Assembly: GCA_031769625.1 (NCBI GenBank)
Contig: JAUIMM010000178.1
Coordinates: 30,274,001 to 30,338,000, forward strand
Source: Taudactylus pleione
Lineage: Eukaryota > Chordata > Amphibia > Anura > Myobatrachidae
Length of the DNA stretch: 64,000 bases
Direction of reading: 5' to 3'
Below, one piece after another: positions 34,632 through 44,736 of this stretch (positions are counted from its first letter, which is position 1; the number at the start of each line of letters is the position of its first letter). Position numbers and translations under genes: made by a program. The notes below the pieces were generated by a model, which did not search any database, was not told the DNA's origin, and saw only the letters and a program-made list of their open reading frames with translations.

Positions 34632-35092
34632 AGAATTCAGGAACAGGATAGAATGCAGGTATCACACACTTGCAGGTAGAAGACACTTTGTAAAAGGCAA
34701 ACCAAATACAAAGCAGAGCACAGTAGCAAAGTTCAGGGTTCAGCAGGTATACACCTAGCCTCATCTAGTAGCAGAGCAGAATGTGCACAGGGTTAAAATG
34801 GCACCTGCTGCTAGCTAGCCCTGCCCATTATTTACATTTCCCACCAGTTGTGAAGATCGTCGTGTGTTGTTTTGTAAACTCACGATTTTTTATTGTGCAC
34901 TATCTCACGATTTATCATGCATGATTTGAAATTCAGACATGATGCATGATAGATTGTGAGATCGTGAATCAAGTTGGCAGCTTTTTTGACCAAATCGTGC
35001 CTATGACTGCCGGGGAGCTCCCAGGGAGAGTTCAGGGGAAATCATACACGATGTCGGATCGTGAGCACATCACTATGTCTGTGGCACCTTTA

Positions 35093-37420
35093 GAAGGATT
35101 TTCATTACATGTGTCAAACAACATGGCAATTTAAAATTAAATAAAATACAAATATTTCTAGGAAAAAGCTTGCAAAACCTACAGTTCTCCCTATCATGTG
35201 CCTGCTTTCTTATATATGTAAGATTGCACATTTTAAGTAATGTCAGTGTTTCAGATTTTCATTTCATTAACGTTTAAACTTTGAACACATTTTTTGTAGT
35301 CTTAAAACTTTATTAATAGTACTTTTTGTCTGGAATCAATATTATATGTAAAATGTATTTACTGAAAATAGAGCTATAGTTTGTGTAGCCTGTATCCAGT
35401 GAACCAAACCATGAGATATTTGTTCACTTCTAATCTTATGCCTACTAGTGTATACGGTATATGTGATCCCCATGCCAAACATGTAATCTGGATACACTGT
35501 ACTGTACCTCAAAATTACTTGAGACAATTTAAGTTTGTCATATGATTTCATTTATATTTTTCATACATATGAAATAATGTTCATAAAATCATGGCACAGG
35601 ATGGATGATTATTATCAGAGAAGTTACAGCAATAGGTCCTGAGAAGCAGATTGAACATTTAAAATTTCTTTAATGAGAATGGAGATATTTTATGAATTGA
35701 ATAATTGCATTATTGGACTTTGTAATAAAATGAATGATAACATTTATGCCTATGTCTTGTACATCTATGGTCTATAGCTGCGTCATATGACCAGTGTACA
35801 ACACAAGGTATGTATACTTTCCGTACCATCTACTAGGTAGCTTGTTTCTCACAGAACACAAAGATGTGCCAATGGTTACAGTTAGCTCTATGTTCTGCAA
35901 GTTCCCAGTGTGCAACAGGATACCAGGCATTTTCAATGACAGTTATGCCCATCTAGCCCCCCTTTTCATTAACCATGATCATGATCTTCTTGGTATGTGT
36001 GTGTGATGTGAATTTTTCATTGTTACATTTTTTCCCAAAAAGGGAAATTATGAAATGCACTTTCCTGATTTGCTGTGTTATTATACTCTATTTATAAAGC
36101 AGTGACATATTAAAGAGAGTGGAATATTGTGGGGCTCATGACAAAAACAAATCACAAACAATAACATTAAACAATAGTAAATAATGCTCTGTTTGCAATC
36201 TCAGAAGTGCACAGAACATCTGATAATGCAACATAATAACAATTATAGCTAATGTACTAGTGGGGAAGGTTTATATCTGTGTGAAGATAATTATGTGAGA
36301 TGTAGACCTGTTCAATAGTGCAGACATTACTAACTGCTTTCTACATGCCAACTATATAGGCTGTATGCATGGTCCCCAATATATAAGGGTCTGGGAAGCT
36401 GTAAGTGATTATACTGTGACTGTAAAATAAGGAAGGTAACTCATGCTTCCACAGCTAATTTTCCTTGTGTCTGCTCTCCATTGTCTAGGAGAGTTCATAT
36501 CCAGACTTACAGGAAATGACTGAGGCAGAGGTTGGGGGAAGGCAGGCAATTTCCTGCATGTTACACTCCTTTACCAGGGGAAAAGTCTTTGGTAAAATGG
36601 GGACAAGCAGAAGTGTAAAGCGAGGTGATATAAATTGAAAGCCTGAATAAATCTTAATATGCTTCAGTATCTTTGCTGCAAAACATCAATAGTTCATAAT
36701 GACTGTAAACATATAACAAACATCCTTTTTAACTGATGTCACAGCAGCCAAATAAAATTTGTGCATGTCATGCCATTGCCTAAAGTAGTATTTTGAGGGA
36801 AGCAAACAAGTGGGATATTACGTGATTCTGTTAGTAAATCATTTTTACACCTTTGCTGTAACATGACTCATCCCCCTGATCAAATGCGTATTGTCTTCTG
36901 CACCCCAAAAGCTTTACTTTTATGTGGTCATACAGTATGAACAAAAGTTATAGTATTTTTTTGTTTTGTTTTAGTTTGTTTTATTTCACTTTAAAGAAAG
37001 AGACATCCTGATAAACACACAAGCTTTCAAAATGTGATTGATCTGTTAATGATATTAAATTACTCTTTCCTTGTGCTGAGTGTGAGCCAAAACAAAACTG
37101 CACACAACTGAAGCATAAAATACACAAACCTAAATTAAACATTTCACTAAATTAATGAACAGTTTCTGATTTAGCGTTGAAAACACAAAGCCCTCAGGTA
37201 AAGAATTGTGACAGCTTCTTTAATTGAGAGACTTGTTTGTGACTGTGAAATTTAACACTCTGTTACATTTTTGTGTAAAATAAAAATGTATCTGTTCTTG
37301 TAAACAGATGTATTCTGAGACTGCAATCTGTTTCATTTTAATAAAAAGTCAGAGTTGTCTAATGTGATTAATTACATAATTTACAGATGCAAATACCGTA
37401 AAGTACCTGGAGCACAAAAA
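35093..37420. other. DOK6 intron, no feature recognised
   Basis: AT-rich. The short ORFs have no family signature and I see no repeat boundary. Confidence 0.45.
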
Positions 37421-37479
37421 TATGTTTTCTTATCATTTTGAATTTACACATATTGCAAATCTACTATACACACATATGT

Positions 37480-37560
37480 GCGTGCATGCACACACACACA
37501 CGCACACAAATAAAACACACACACGCTCAAACAAACAAACAAACAAACACACACACTTGC
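37480..37560. repeat. CA-rich / CAAA microsatellite
   Basis: (CA)n runs interspersed with AAACAAACAAACAAAC. Confidence 0.85.
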
Positions 37561-37718
37561 ATATATATCCATTAACTTGGATGCACTTCAAAGTGGAAAG
37601 CTGAATTTTCTTCAGGCTACTCCATATATCAATTTAAAAAGAAGGTACTCTTCAGTGTTGTTGAAGAATATCCATTAAGGAAACACATAGGTCAACATTT
37701 CTATCTGTTGAATGGCAT

Positions 37719-37780
37719 TCTATCTATCTTTCTATCTATCTATCTATAGTATATCTATCTATCTATCAATCTATCTATCG

Positions 37781-37841
<61 letters not shown>

Positions 37842-37871
37842 GCTATCTATCTATCCATCGTATATCTATAG

Positions 37872-37933
<62 letters not shown>
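37719..37933. repeat. (CTAT)n microsatellite, about 215 bp
   Basis: CTAT repeated through the block with a few interruptions (CGCTAT, GTATATC). The ORF with repeating Leu-Ser-Ile-Tyr text is its translation, not a gene. Confidence 0.97.
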
Positions 37934-37939
37934 CTTAGG

Positions 37940-38490
37940 TTGCTAATTTAATTTATTGATGAGACCAACTTTGTGAAAACTGCCAAATAAGGCTGAAGAA
38001 ACGAGAACTATCTGCTTCAGATGTATCATTGCATCACATATCAGAGCATGAATATTGGAAGCTCATTCAAACATCCACACACTGGAAAAGCTATCCATAC
38101 TAACATAGAGTGGCATCTACAAGTAACTATGTAATCTACTTGGTGACCTGCCCCTGTGCCTTGGCTTACGTGTGCCTTACAACAATCGTTCCTCAGTAGG
38201 CCAAGTATTTGCCACTGGCACTACCAATAAACCTGTAGACAAACATTTCTTGGATAAAGGACACTCACCAACAGCATTAGTATGATTTTAGACTGGCAAC
38301 CCTCTCTAGAGTAAGGAGGTGAATGGGAATTGGCTTTAAAACTTTGTGAGGCAAGATGGATTCTTGATTTAGACACAGTCTCCCTCAGGGGACTGAATGA
38401 ACTGATTCTCTTTATTATTTTTTTTTACAATAATGTGATTTCTCTATCTACTTTTGCTCATAAGTGATTAGGCATGTTACATATATATAT
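37940..38490. other. DOK6 intron between microsatellite and DIRS end
   Basis: No gene is seen. It ends in a short TA-rich stretch (38481-38499) abutting the DIRS terminus. Confidence 0.5.
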
Positions 38491-38495
38491 ATAAT

Positions 38496-38583
38496 ATATG
38501 AGATATGGTAAGAACTTACCTTTGTTATCACTATTTCTACGAAGTCCATAGGGTTCCACAGGATACCTTGGGGTATAGGTGAT
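38496..38583 (-). repeat. DIRS right terminal repeat
   Basis: Contains GATATGGTAAGAACTTACC, CATAGGGTTCCACAGG and ATACCTTGGGG. Its outer part 38496-38560 is the inverted copy of 38838-38902, about 65 bp with very few mismatches. The palindrome GGTAAGAACTTACC gives a splice-donor-like AGGTAAGT on one strand and its mirror on the other. Confidence 0.8.
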
Positions 38584-38837
38584 GATGTCAGGCAATCGGG
38601 CACCATAGAGTTAAAGTCTTCAGCCTCCCATGATGCACTAGGGTCCCCTCCTATACCCCGCTCCCAAGCCAAGGCATCTCAGTTACGTACCAAGCCATAG
38701 GCCGGAGGAGGAGAAGGAAGAGAGAGAAAAAAGATCTGGACACACACAAGAATCACATTCTCACCAGAGGGAGATGGAAAAAAATGGTGACCAGAGTAAA
38801 GCCCATCTGCAGCACAGGTGCGACAGGGCAGGAGTCA

Positions 38838-38950
38838 TGTGGAACCCTATGGACTTTGTAGAAATAGAGATAACAAAGGTAAGTTCTTACCATATCTCAT
38901 ATTTTCTACATCAGGGTCCATAGGGTATCCACAGGATACCTTGGGGATGT
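38838..38950 (-). repeat. DIRS internal complementary region (ICR)-like block
   Basis: TGTGGAACCCTATGGAC ... ACAAAGGTAAGTTCTTACC is inverted relative to the terminal repeat. It is followed by TCCATAGGGTATCCACAGG and ATACCTTGGGG, a direct copy of the terminal repeat's inner part. A block complementary to the element ends next to the right repeat is how DIRS-1-type elements template circle formation. It lies immediately downstream of the recombinase stop. Confidence 0.75.
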
Positions 38951-38966
38951 CCGAAAGCAGTATCCT

Positions 38967-40247
38967 TCAAGGGTGGGGATGCTCCTGTGCTGAAAGGAGA
39001 ATCCGCCGCCTGAAGGAAGCATCCTGAGAGGCAAAGGCGTCAAACCCATAATACCTCACAAAGGTATGGGCAGAGGACCACGTGGCAGCCTTGCAGATCT
39101 GGACTGCAGAGTCACCACATCGAGCTGCCCATGAAAGACCCACAGACCTAGTGGAATGAGCCCTCACAGAGGATGGAACCGGAAGGCATTCATGAAGATA
39201 AGCTTCTGAAATTGCCATACGAATCCAACCTGCCAAAGTTTGCTTTGAAGCAGGTAAACCCTTTTTACGGAAGCCATAGAGGACAAACAAGGTGTCCAAT
39301 TTCCTAAATGAAGAAGTGTGGTCAACATAAATCCTTACGGCCCGCACAACGTCCAAAGTGGCCTCACCCACTGATAGGTCAGGTGAGTTGAAAGCCGGCA
39401 CAATGATTTCCTCGTTGATGTGGAAACTTGACACAACTTTAGGGAGGAATCCAGGACGAGTGCGCAGCACCGCCCTGTTCCTATAAAAAATCAGAAAAGG
39501 GGGTCTACAGAGAAGAGCCTCTAAGTCAGAAACATGTCTGGCCGAAGCAATGGCCAGAAGGAAAATTGTTTTAGCTGTCAGCCATTTAAGGTCCACTGAG
39601 CCCAGTGGTTCAAATGGCGGTCCCTGGAGAGCCCTCAGGACCACAGCTAAATCCCAAGGCGCCACCGGTGGAACAAAAGGTGGCTGAATCCGAAGAACAC
39701 CTTGCATAAAGGTGCGCACATCAAGGATTGCAGCAATTCTACGATGGAACCAGACTGAAAGGGCAGACACCTGCACCTTCAGAGACACAAGGCGAAGCCC
39801 ATGGTCCAGTCCCGCCTGTAGGAAAGCTAACACTATAGACAGAAAGAACACCCGAGGGGCATAACCTCTCGGCCGACACCACTGGAAGAACATATGCCAC
39901 ACACAATGGTATATCCTTGCAGAAGATGGTTTCCGAGCCCTTAGCATAGTTTGTACTACAGAGCTGGAAAACCCCCTGGACCTTAACATGGCCGTCTCAA
40001 CAGCCACGTCATCAAAGACAGCCGAGTCAGGTCTGGGTGAAGACAAGGACCCTGTGACAGAAGGTCCGGTCGTAACGGCAACCGCAGAGGAACGTCCATG
40101 GACAGCCCCGGTAGGTCTGAGTACCAGTGCCGCCTGGGCCACGCGGGAGCTATCAACAGGAGCGTCCCTCTTTCCTGTTTGAATTTCCAGATTACCCGTG
40201 GAAGAAAGGAAAATGGAGGAAATAGATAAGCAAACCGGAACGTCCAC
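38967..40247 (-). CDS. DIRS tyrosine recombinase
   Basis: 426 codons, fully open. The catalytic set of the tyrosine recombinase family is visible: Arg237 (ASARHVSDLEAL), His364-x-x-Arg367 (RAHSTRSVGLSW), Trp390 (KAATWSS) with His394, and Tyr399/Tyr400 (HTFVRYYGFD). The SAM-like N-terminal core-binding region spans roughly residues 75-190 (MLRARKPSSARIYHCVWHMF). The enzyme would insert the circular cDNA by cut and rejoin without a target duplication. The ORF overlaps the upstream RNase H/MT ORF by 265 bases in another frame, which is normal for DIRS. The true start may be downstream of 40247. This is the best preserved DIRS gene here. Confidence 0.92.
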   Translation of the reverse strand: MDVPVCLSISSIFLSSTGNLEIQTGKRDAPVDSSRVAQAALVLRPTGAVHGRSSAVAVTTGPSVTGSLSSPRPDSAVFDDVAVETAMLRSRGFSSSVVQTMLRARKPSSARIYHCVWHMFFQWCRPRGYAPRVFFLSIVLAFLQAGLDHGLRLVSLKVQVSALSVWFHRRIAAILDVRTFMQGVLRIQPPFVPPVAPWDLAVVLRALQGPPFEPLGSVDLKWLTAKTIFLLAIASARHVSDLEALLCRPPFLIFYRNRAVLRTRPGFLPKVVSSFHINEEIIVPAFNSPDLSVGEATLDVVRAVRIYVDHTSSFRKLDTLFVLYGFRKKGLPASKQTLAGWIRMAISEAYLHECLPVPSSVRAHSTRSVGLSWAARCGDSAVQICKAATWSSAHTFVRYYGFDAFASQDASFRRRILLSAQEHPHP

Positions 40248-41152
40248 TGGACGGACAGAGCATCCACCAGAGACGCCTTTTCGTCTCTTGTGCGAGACCC
40301 GTACACCGGCAACTTGTTGTTGTGCTGTGACGCCATGAGGTCAATCTCTGGAAGACCCCACCTGTCCACCAGAAGTTGAAAGACGTCCTGGTGCAGAGAC
40401 CATTCCCCCGGATGAACGTCCTGGCGCTTGAGAAAATCCGCCTCCCAGTTTAGGACTCCCGGGATGAATACCGCTGATATGGCTGGGAGATTGCGTTCCG
40501 CCCAAACCAGGATTCGGGACACCTCTACGAGCACCGCCCGACTTCGTGTTCCTCCTTGCAGATTTATGTAGGCCACGGTGGTGGCGTTGTCCAACTGGAC
40601 CTGCACAAGGTGACCTTGGAGAACCCGATGTGCCTGCTGGAGAGCATTGAAAACCGCGTGGAGCTCCAAAATGTTTATTGGAAGCTCCTTTTCTGCCTGA
40701 GTCCATCTGCCCTGGAACAAGTGTGGACCCGTGACCGCTCCCCAGCCCCGAACGCTGGCGTCCATTGTCAACAGGACCCAGTTCGCCACCCAAAATGGAC
40801 GACCCTTGTTGAGATGGGTCGTCTGCAACCACCAGGCTAGGGACAAGCGAACCTTCTGAGTGAGCACCATCGTCTGGGACTTTAGACTCTGAGGCAGTCC
40901 ATTCCATTTGGACAGGATCAATTGCTGCAGAGGTCTGGAGTGAAACTGGGCATATTCCACCATGTCGATTACTGACACCATGTAGCCCAGTAACCTCATC
41001 GCCGAGTGCAGAGACACACGGCGACTATGCAGACAACTGCGCACCCTCAACTGTAAGGCAGAGATCTTTTCCCCCGTCACAAAGATCATTTGCTGCCTGG
41101 AGACCAATAAGGTTCCAAGGTGTAGAATCCTCTGAGACGGGATCAGGGCCAT
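39983..41152 (-). pseudogene. DIRS RT connection, RNase H and methyltransferase-like region
   Basis: 389 codons in one frame. The first ~120 residues are the connection after RT (MRLLGYMVSVIDMV). RNase H follows, with LLTMDASVRGWGAV (first catalytic Asp), INILELHAV (Glu), QLDNATTVAYIN (Asp) and NWEADFLKR (Asp), so all key residues are present. The C-terminal part, with GLPEIDLMASQHN, SVQWTF and LIAPAWPRRHWY, matches the region that is called DAM-methyltransferase-like in DIRS elements. It is out of frame with the RT ORF at 41143-41152, so the polyprotein is split by a shift. Confidence 0.85.
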
Positions 41153-42012
41153 TGCAGTCCCGCAATCATTAGGTCCAAGTGACGTAGAAGGAGCTCCGGA
41201 GATCCTGCTACCAACAGAAGGTCATCTAGGTCTTGCAACATGCGGACTCCCTGCAGCCGCAGGGAAGCCGCCATGACCGCCATAACCTTGGTGAACACAC
41301 GGGGTGCTGTCGCCAGGCCAAAAGGTAATGCCTGGAACTGGAAGTGATCGTTGCGGATTGCAAACCTGAGGAACTGTTGATGGCGTGAAAGAATAGGGAC
41401 ATGCAGGTAAGCATCCTGTATGTCCAACGACACCATGTAATCCCCAGGTTCCAGTGCCAGAATGATGGACCGTAGGGTCTCCATCCGAAACCCCGGCACC
41501 CGCAAGGACTTGTTGAGTGCTTTGAGGTTGAGGATTGGACGGTATGACCCATTGGGTTTCTGCACCAAAAACAGATTGGAATAGAAACCCAGGTCCCTCT
41601 GGGAGAAAGGAACAGGCACTATAACTCCAGCCTGGAGCATAGTGTGCAAAACCTTCAGCAGTTCTGTGGCTTTGTTCCAGTCTGATGGAAGACCCATGGT
41701 GAAGAATCGGGATGGAGGCCTGTGCCGAAAGGAGAGGGCGTACCCGTGAGAAACCACATCGTGAACCCAACTGTCTGATGTGGTTACCGACCAACACTGG
41801 GTGAACTGCAGCAGGCGGCCTCCCACTTTGGTATCCCCCAAAGGGAGGCCCAGACTGTCAGGCCGCAGGCTTGTCATCGGACTTAGGGGCCATACGTCTG
41901 GTACTCCAGGCCTGTTTCCGGGGCTTGGCTGATTTCTTGGGGCCAGCCTGTCGGGGAAAGGACTGTGCTTTAGGCCTACCCTGGGCCCTGTAAGGCCGAA
42001 AGGATGACGCAC
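41143..42012 (-). pseudogene. DIRS reverse transcriptase
   Basis: 289 codons. The RT palm motifs are visible: GVIVPVPFSQRDLGFYSN, FLVQKPNGSYRPILNL, SLDIQDAYLHVPI (first catalytic Asp region), LPFGLATAPRVFTKV and LQDLDDLLL (the catalytic DD in an L-D-D-L context instead of Y-x-D-D). The start overlaps the gag ORF by about 155 bases in another frame. The frame ends prematurely at 41143 and the rest of the polyprotein continues in the neighbouring frame. The RT would copy element RNA into circular cDNA. Confidence 0.9.
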
Positions 42013-42379
42013 CTGAACTGGAAGGAACTGTAGCAGACGGGAGACATACCGATTTGGCTGCCGCCAGCGTGGCTACAATTTTGTCCAGATCCGGACCAAA
42101 TAGGACTTCTCCATTAAAAGGCAAAGCTTCCAAGCCCTTTTTGGAATCAGCATTCGCCTTCCAAGATCGCAACCATAAGGTGCGACGAGCAGCCACAGCT
42201 GCCGAAGAAATCCGAGAAGTCAGCTTACTGATATCTAAAGCCGTTTCATTAATGTAAGTGGCCGAATCCCGGAGATTGCCTACCAACTCGGTCTGTTCAG
42301 CTGAACAGTCGGAATCGAAGGACGCCTCCAAACTATCCGCCAAGTGCTCCATAGCTCTGGCTACCCAACAAATGGCCAT
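41858..42379 (-). pseudogene. DIRS gag-like ORF, C-terminal part
   Basis: 173 codons. AVAARRTLWLRSWKAN followed by KGLEALPFNGEVLFG and DLDKIVATLAAAK is the signature of the DIRS ORF1 protein, which probably forms the RNP core. The tail is rich in Ser, Pro, Arg and Lys (RPYRAQGRPKAQS, PKKSAKPRKQ), suggesting RNA binding. It is separated from the upstream gag part by a shift at a C-run near 42391-42397. Confidence 0.8.
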
Positions 42380-42779
42380 AGCCAGCCTGGCTGCCCCCCG
42401 CGAGGGAATAAACGGACTTTAGGCAGATCTCCACCTTACAGTCCGTAGCATCCTTCAAGGAGGACATGGAGAGCATGGGCAACGTGGCACTTCGGACCAA
42501 GCGTGTCACATGAGAATCCACCTGTGGAGGGGATTCCCACTTAGAAAAATAATTGTCCGCAAACTGGTAAGTCACCACCAAGCGTCTCTGAGGCTGATAC
42601 CGTTTACCAGGGTGTTTCCACGCCTCCTCTAAATGGTCTTCTAATTGACCCGAAAGAGGAAACACTGTGGCGTCACCCTTAATATCCTTAAAAAAGGCAT
42701 ATTTGGACTTGGACATGATGGTAAGTATGTGACCCCTCTCACTGATACTTGTTAGTATAGTGGGAGAACCACCCTGCAA
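42333..42779 (-). pseudogene. DIRS gag-like ORF, N-terminal part
   Basis: Contains MSKSKYAFFKDIKG, VDSHVTRLVRSATLP and SSLKDATDCKVE, matching the middle of DIRS gag proteins (V-D-x-x-V-x-R-L; S-x-K-D-x-x-D). After LKSVYSLAG the frame diverges, and the homologous text continues in the ORF at 41858-42379, so a single indel splits gag. The ATG of MSKSK (near 42716) could be the authentic start. Confidence 0.7.
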
Positions 42780-43210
42780 TCACCGCACTGCAAGGGCTTT
42801 AGCAGAAGAAGAGCAGGGACAGTGAAATGGCTGACAGTAGAAAGTGAAAGTACAGGCAGCAGATGCTAGCAGAAGTCACATACAATGCAAAGAAATCAAT
42901 TCCTCCACTATCATCGCTGATCCTCAACTACGCAGACACAGAGCCTGGTAGGACACAGTGCTGCTTACACAGACCTGTTACCAATGGAGGAGAGGTATGC
43001 TGTGGGACCCAGACCACGATGCCACCAATCATCAGCATCCAGCAGCGCTCACCATGCTTCATCAAAGATGGCCACCGAGGAGCAGAGAGGAGGCCGGCCT
43101 GGGGGAGGAGCTCTGCCACAAGGCCAGCCAGCAGATGCAGAGAGGGCTGTGTGCAGCGGGGGAGGCGCCGGCAGTGTACAGGGAAGGTGCGCTCCCCTGG
43201 CCTGTGATCA
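42780..43210. other. GC-rich block upstream of DIRS gag
   Basis: CpG- and G-rich (GGGGGAGGAGCTC, GGGGAGGCGCCGGCAG). The short ORFs on both strands (63-114 codons) have no signature. By position it may be the DIRS 5' leader; unproven. Confidence 0.35.
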
Positions 43211-43980
43211 CATTTTTTTCTATGGCCATTAGTCTATTATTTAGTATTGCTGGCACCTTGGTACCCTCCCTGACTCCTCCTTTTGCCGCTGTTGTGTATT
43301 GAATTGTGACTTATAAGTGATATCTAATTTGTTCTTTATTGAATTCATCATTATGGCTTTGTCGTTGATACGTGTTGTCCTAACACTCTGTGACCTGCTT
43401 CACACACCTCTGCACAACAAGCTCCTTTGATTGTTTATAGATACGTTGTGCACTGTATACATTCCTTTGTTTTTAATATATTACTTCCAAACATCACTCA
43501 CTTCACTGTTTTCTTTTCACAGCCGCGCTTAGCGGCTGCTACATTACACATTCATTTTGCCTTTCTCAATCTATCACCGCTCGCAGCTGCCGGGGACCCA
43601 AAATGACATCACCAGCTGGGTTACTGGGTTACCCCATCAGGAGTTCCCTACTTCCGCCAGATGCCGCGCTGGAGCTCATGGCAGGGACGCCCGTGCATGC
43701 TCCCTATCCCTTCGGCACCTTTTCACTTACACAGCACCATATTTAAGGTAAGCACTAGTCACTTTATGTTTGATACCAGTTGTACAGTCCTGATGAAAAG
43801 GTCTACGGACCTTGAAACGTCGACATGCTGCTGTACTGTTTTTTCAACATGATATAAGTATATTATATATTTTTCTATTTTCCAAAGGGAGTGCATCCTG
43901 TGTCTTGTTTTTTCCTTGTGGGTTGCTATACCTCATATAGGAGAAACATTGTGTTGGTATATATATATATATATATATAT
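43211..43980 (+). repeat. Unclassified repeat carrying a hammerhead-like motif; (TA)n at its end
   Basis: AT-rich then GC-rich sequence leading to CCTGATGAAAAGG...GAAACG (43789-43819), an AT-rich tail, GGGAGTGCATCCTGTG and a (TA)n run. The layout (ribozyme-like core, AT tail, GAGTGC..CCTG) recurs loosely at 22.95-23.06 kb. It could be the end of a Penelope-like element, some of which carry hammerhead motifs, but no reverse transcriptase of that type is seen here. Confidence 0.4.
43790..43818 (+). ncRNA. Hammerhead-ribozyme-like core
   Basis: CTGATGA (43790-43796) matches the hammerhead core. It is followed by a stem II of 6 bp (AAGGTC/GACCTT, 43798-43803 with 43808-43813) closed by a TACG tetraloop, then GAAAC (43814-43818). 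Next comes GTC, but with no room for a stem III loop. The flanks ACAGT and ACTGT could form part of stem I. Both conserved core segments and stem II are intact; stem III appears damaged, so self-cleavage is doubtful. Confidence 0.45.
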
Positions 43981-43984
43981 ATAT

Positions 43985-44589
43985 TGTGATAGGATCACTG
44001 GTAAAGTGGTCTGTGGCAGGTACATTTGTCCCAGATTCCTGTCTTTTGTGTTTTAAACCCCCAGGAGAAAGTCTGCAGTGTAGCAGGCTTGAGTTTCGGC
44101 TTTTTGAACAGCCGGTTTGGGACCTGGGGGTTGTGGGTGAGAGGAGAGGGAGGGCTCCACCCACGGCCACTCCAGGTTTTGGTTCTCGCAGCCTGGTAAC
44201 AGGATTGTTAGTTTTCCACCTGAGAGTGGCCAATATAAGCCTAGTTTGTTTAGGGCTGATTGTCTCACCTGGGAGAGCAGGCAGGGAGTTTGCTCAGAGA
44301 CACTTGGAAACCTAACTGTGAGTGTTGTGCTGTGCTTTTGTTGCTGGCGAGGGCATTAGGCCCTGCCAGGTTCTGGTAGTGAGGGAACTACCTGTGAAGT
44401 TAGTGCCCCGACAGGGCTAGGATTTATATTTATGTTTTCTTTATGTTTCTGACATTGTACAATAAAGACTGGCGCCGACCAGCTTGTACTTGCATCCAGA
44501 CTGGTGTGCTGCTTCCCTGCTGCTGTATGTGTGTGTAAGGAAGGAGTCCTCTACCCAGGAGAGGGACCCCCTAACCTAACTGTGTCACA
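43985..44589 (+). repeat. Gmr1-like 5' LTR
   Basis: Starts TGTGATAGG and ends GTGTCACA, so it has TG...CA ends and the short terminal inverted pair TGTGA/TCACA. Contains CCAATATAAG at about 44230 as a CCAAT/TATA-like site and AATAAA at 44461-44466 as a polyadenylation signal. The 3' copy differs at a handful of sites, including loss of the CCAATATAA element. Confidence 0.93.
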
Positions 44590-44592
44590 ATA

Positions 44593-44610
44593 TGGTGGAG
44601 AATGCGGGCA
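44593..44610 (+). other. Primer-binding site
   Basis: TGGTGGAGAATGCGGGCA lies three bases after the 5' LTR. It begins TGG, complementary to a tRNA 3' CCA end. I cannot name the tRNA with certainty. Confidence 0.7.
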
Positions 44611-44736
44611 ACCACACACACTGAAGTTGCAGCAAGAGGAAAACTTTCCATTTAAAAATTAAAGGGAGAGACACCCAATTTGTAAGTGTGGAAATAACGC
44701 TGTGTCCTTGGAGTCCCATAGAGGAGGCATCAGCCA

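Larger units (their letters stand above)
30314..35089. mobile_element. PIF/Harbinger DNA transposon, full length with TIRs and TTA duplication
   Basis: A 4776-bp element. The left end is AGCTGCCCACATACATAG; the right end, reverse-complemented, is AGGTGCCACAGACATAG. TTA flanks it on both sides (30311-30313, 35090-35092), the usual 3-bp Harbinger target. It carries two genes typical of the superfamily: a MADF/Myb-like DNA-binding protein (plus, 31712-33530) and a DDE transposase (minus, 34631-32204). The exons of the two genes interleave. Subterminal regions hold repeated TCACGAT/ATCGTGA motifs, and the interior holds an A-rich minisatellite and a 221-bp fold-back. Both genes are disrupted, so it is no longer autonomous. 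Confidence 0.93.
38496..43210 (-). mobile_element. DIRS-type tyrosine-recombinase retrotransposon, 5' terminal repeat missing
   Basis: Minus-strand order: gag-like (42779-41858), reverse transcriptase (42012-41143), RNase H and methyltransferase-like region (41152-39983), then an overlapping tyrosine recombinase (40247-38967). The end carries a terminal repeat (38496-38583) and an inverted internal complementary block (38838-38950). This overlapping ORF arrangement and recombinase instead of integrase define DIRS. GC-rich sequence at 42780-43210 lies upstream of gag and may be its 5' leader. No copy of the terminal repeat is found there, so the 5' end is lost. At least two frameshifts disable it. 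Confidence 0.9.

Noticed and set aside
37712..37951. 79-codon ORF of repeating Leu-Ser-Ile-Tyr
   Set aside because: Translation of the CTAT microsatellite.
40341..40907. 188-codon minus-strand ORF and other long ORFs overlapping RT/RNase H
   Set aside because: Shadow frame of the DIRS RNase H region; Gly/Ser/Pro-rich with no motif.
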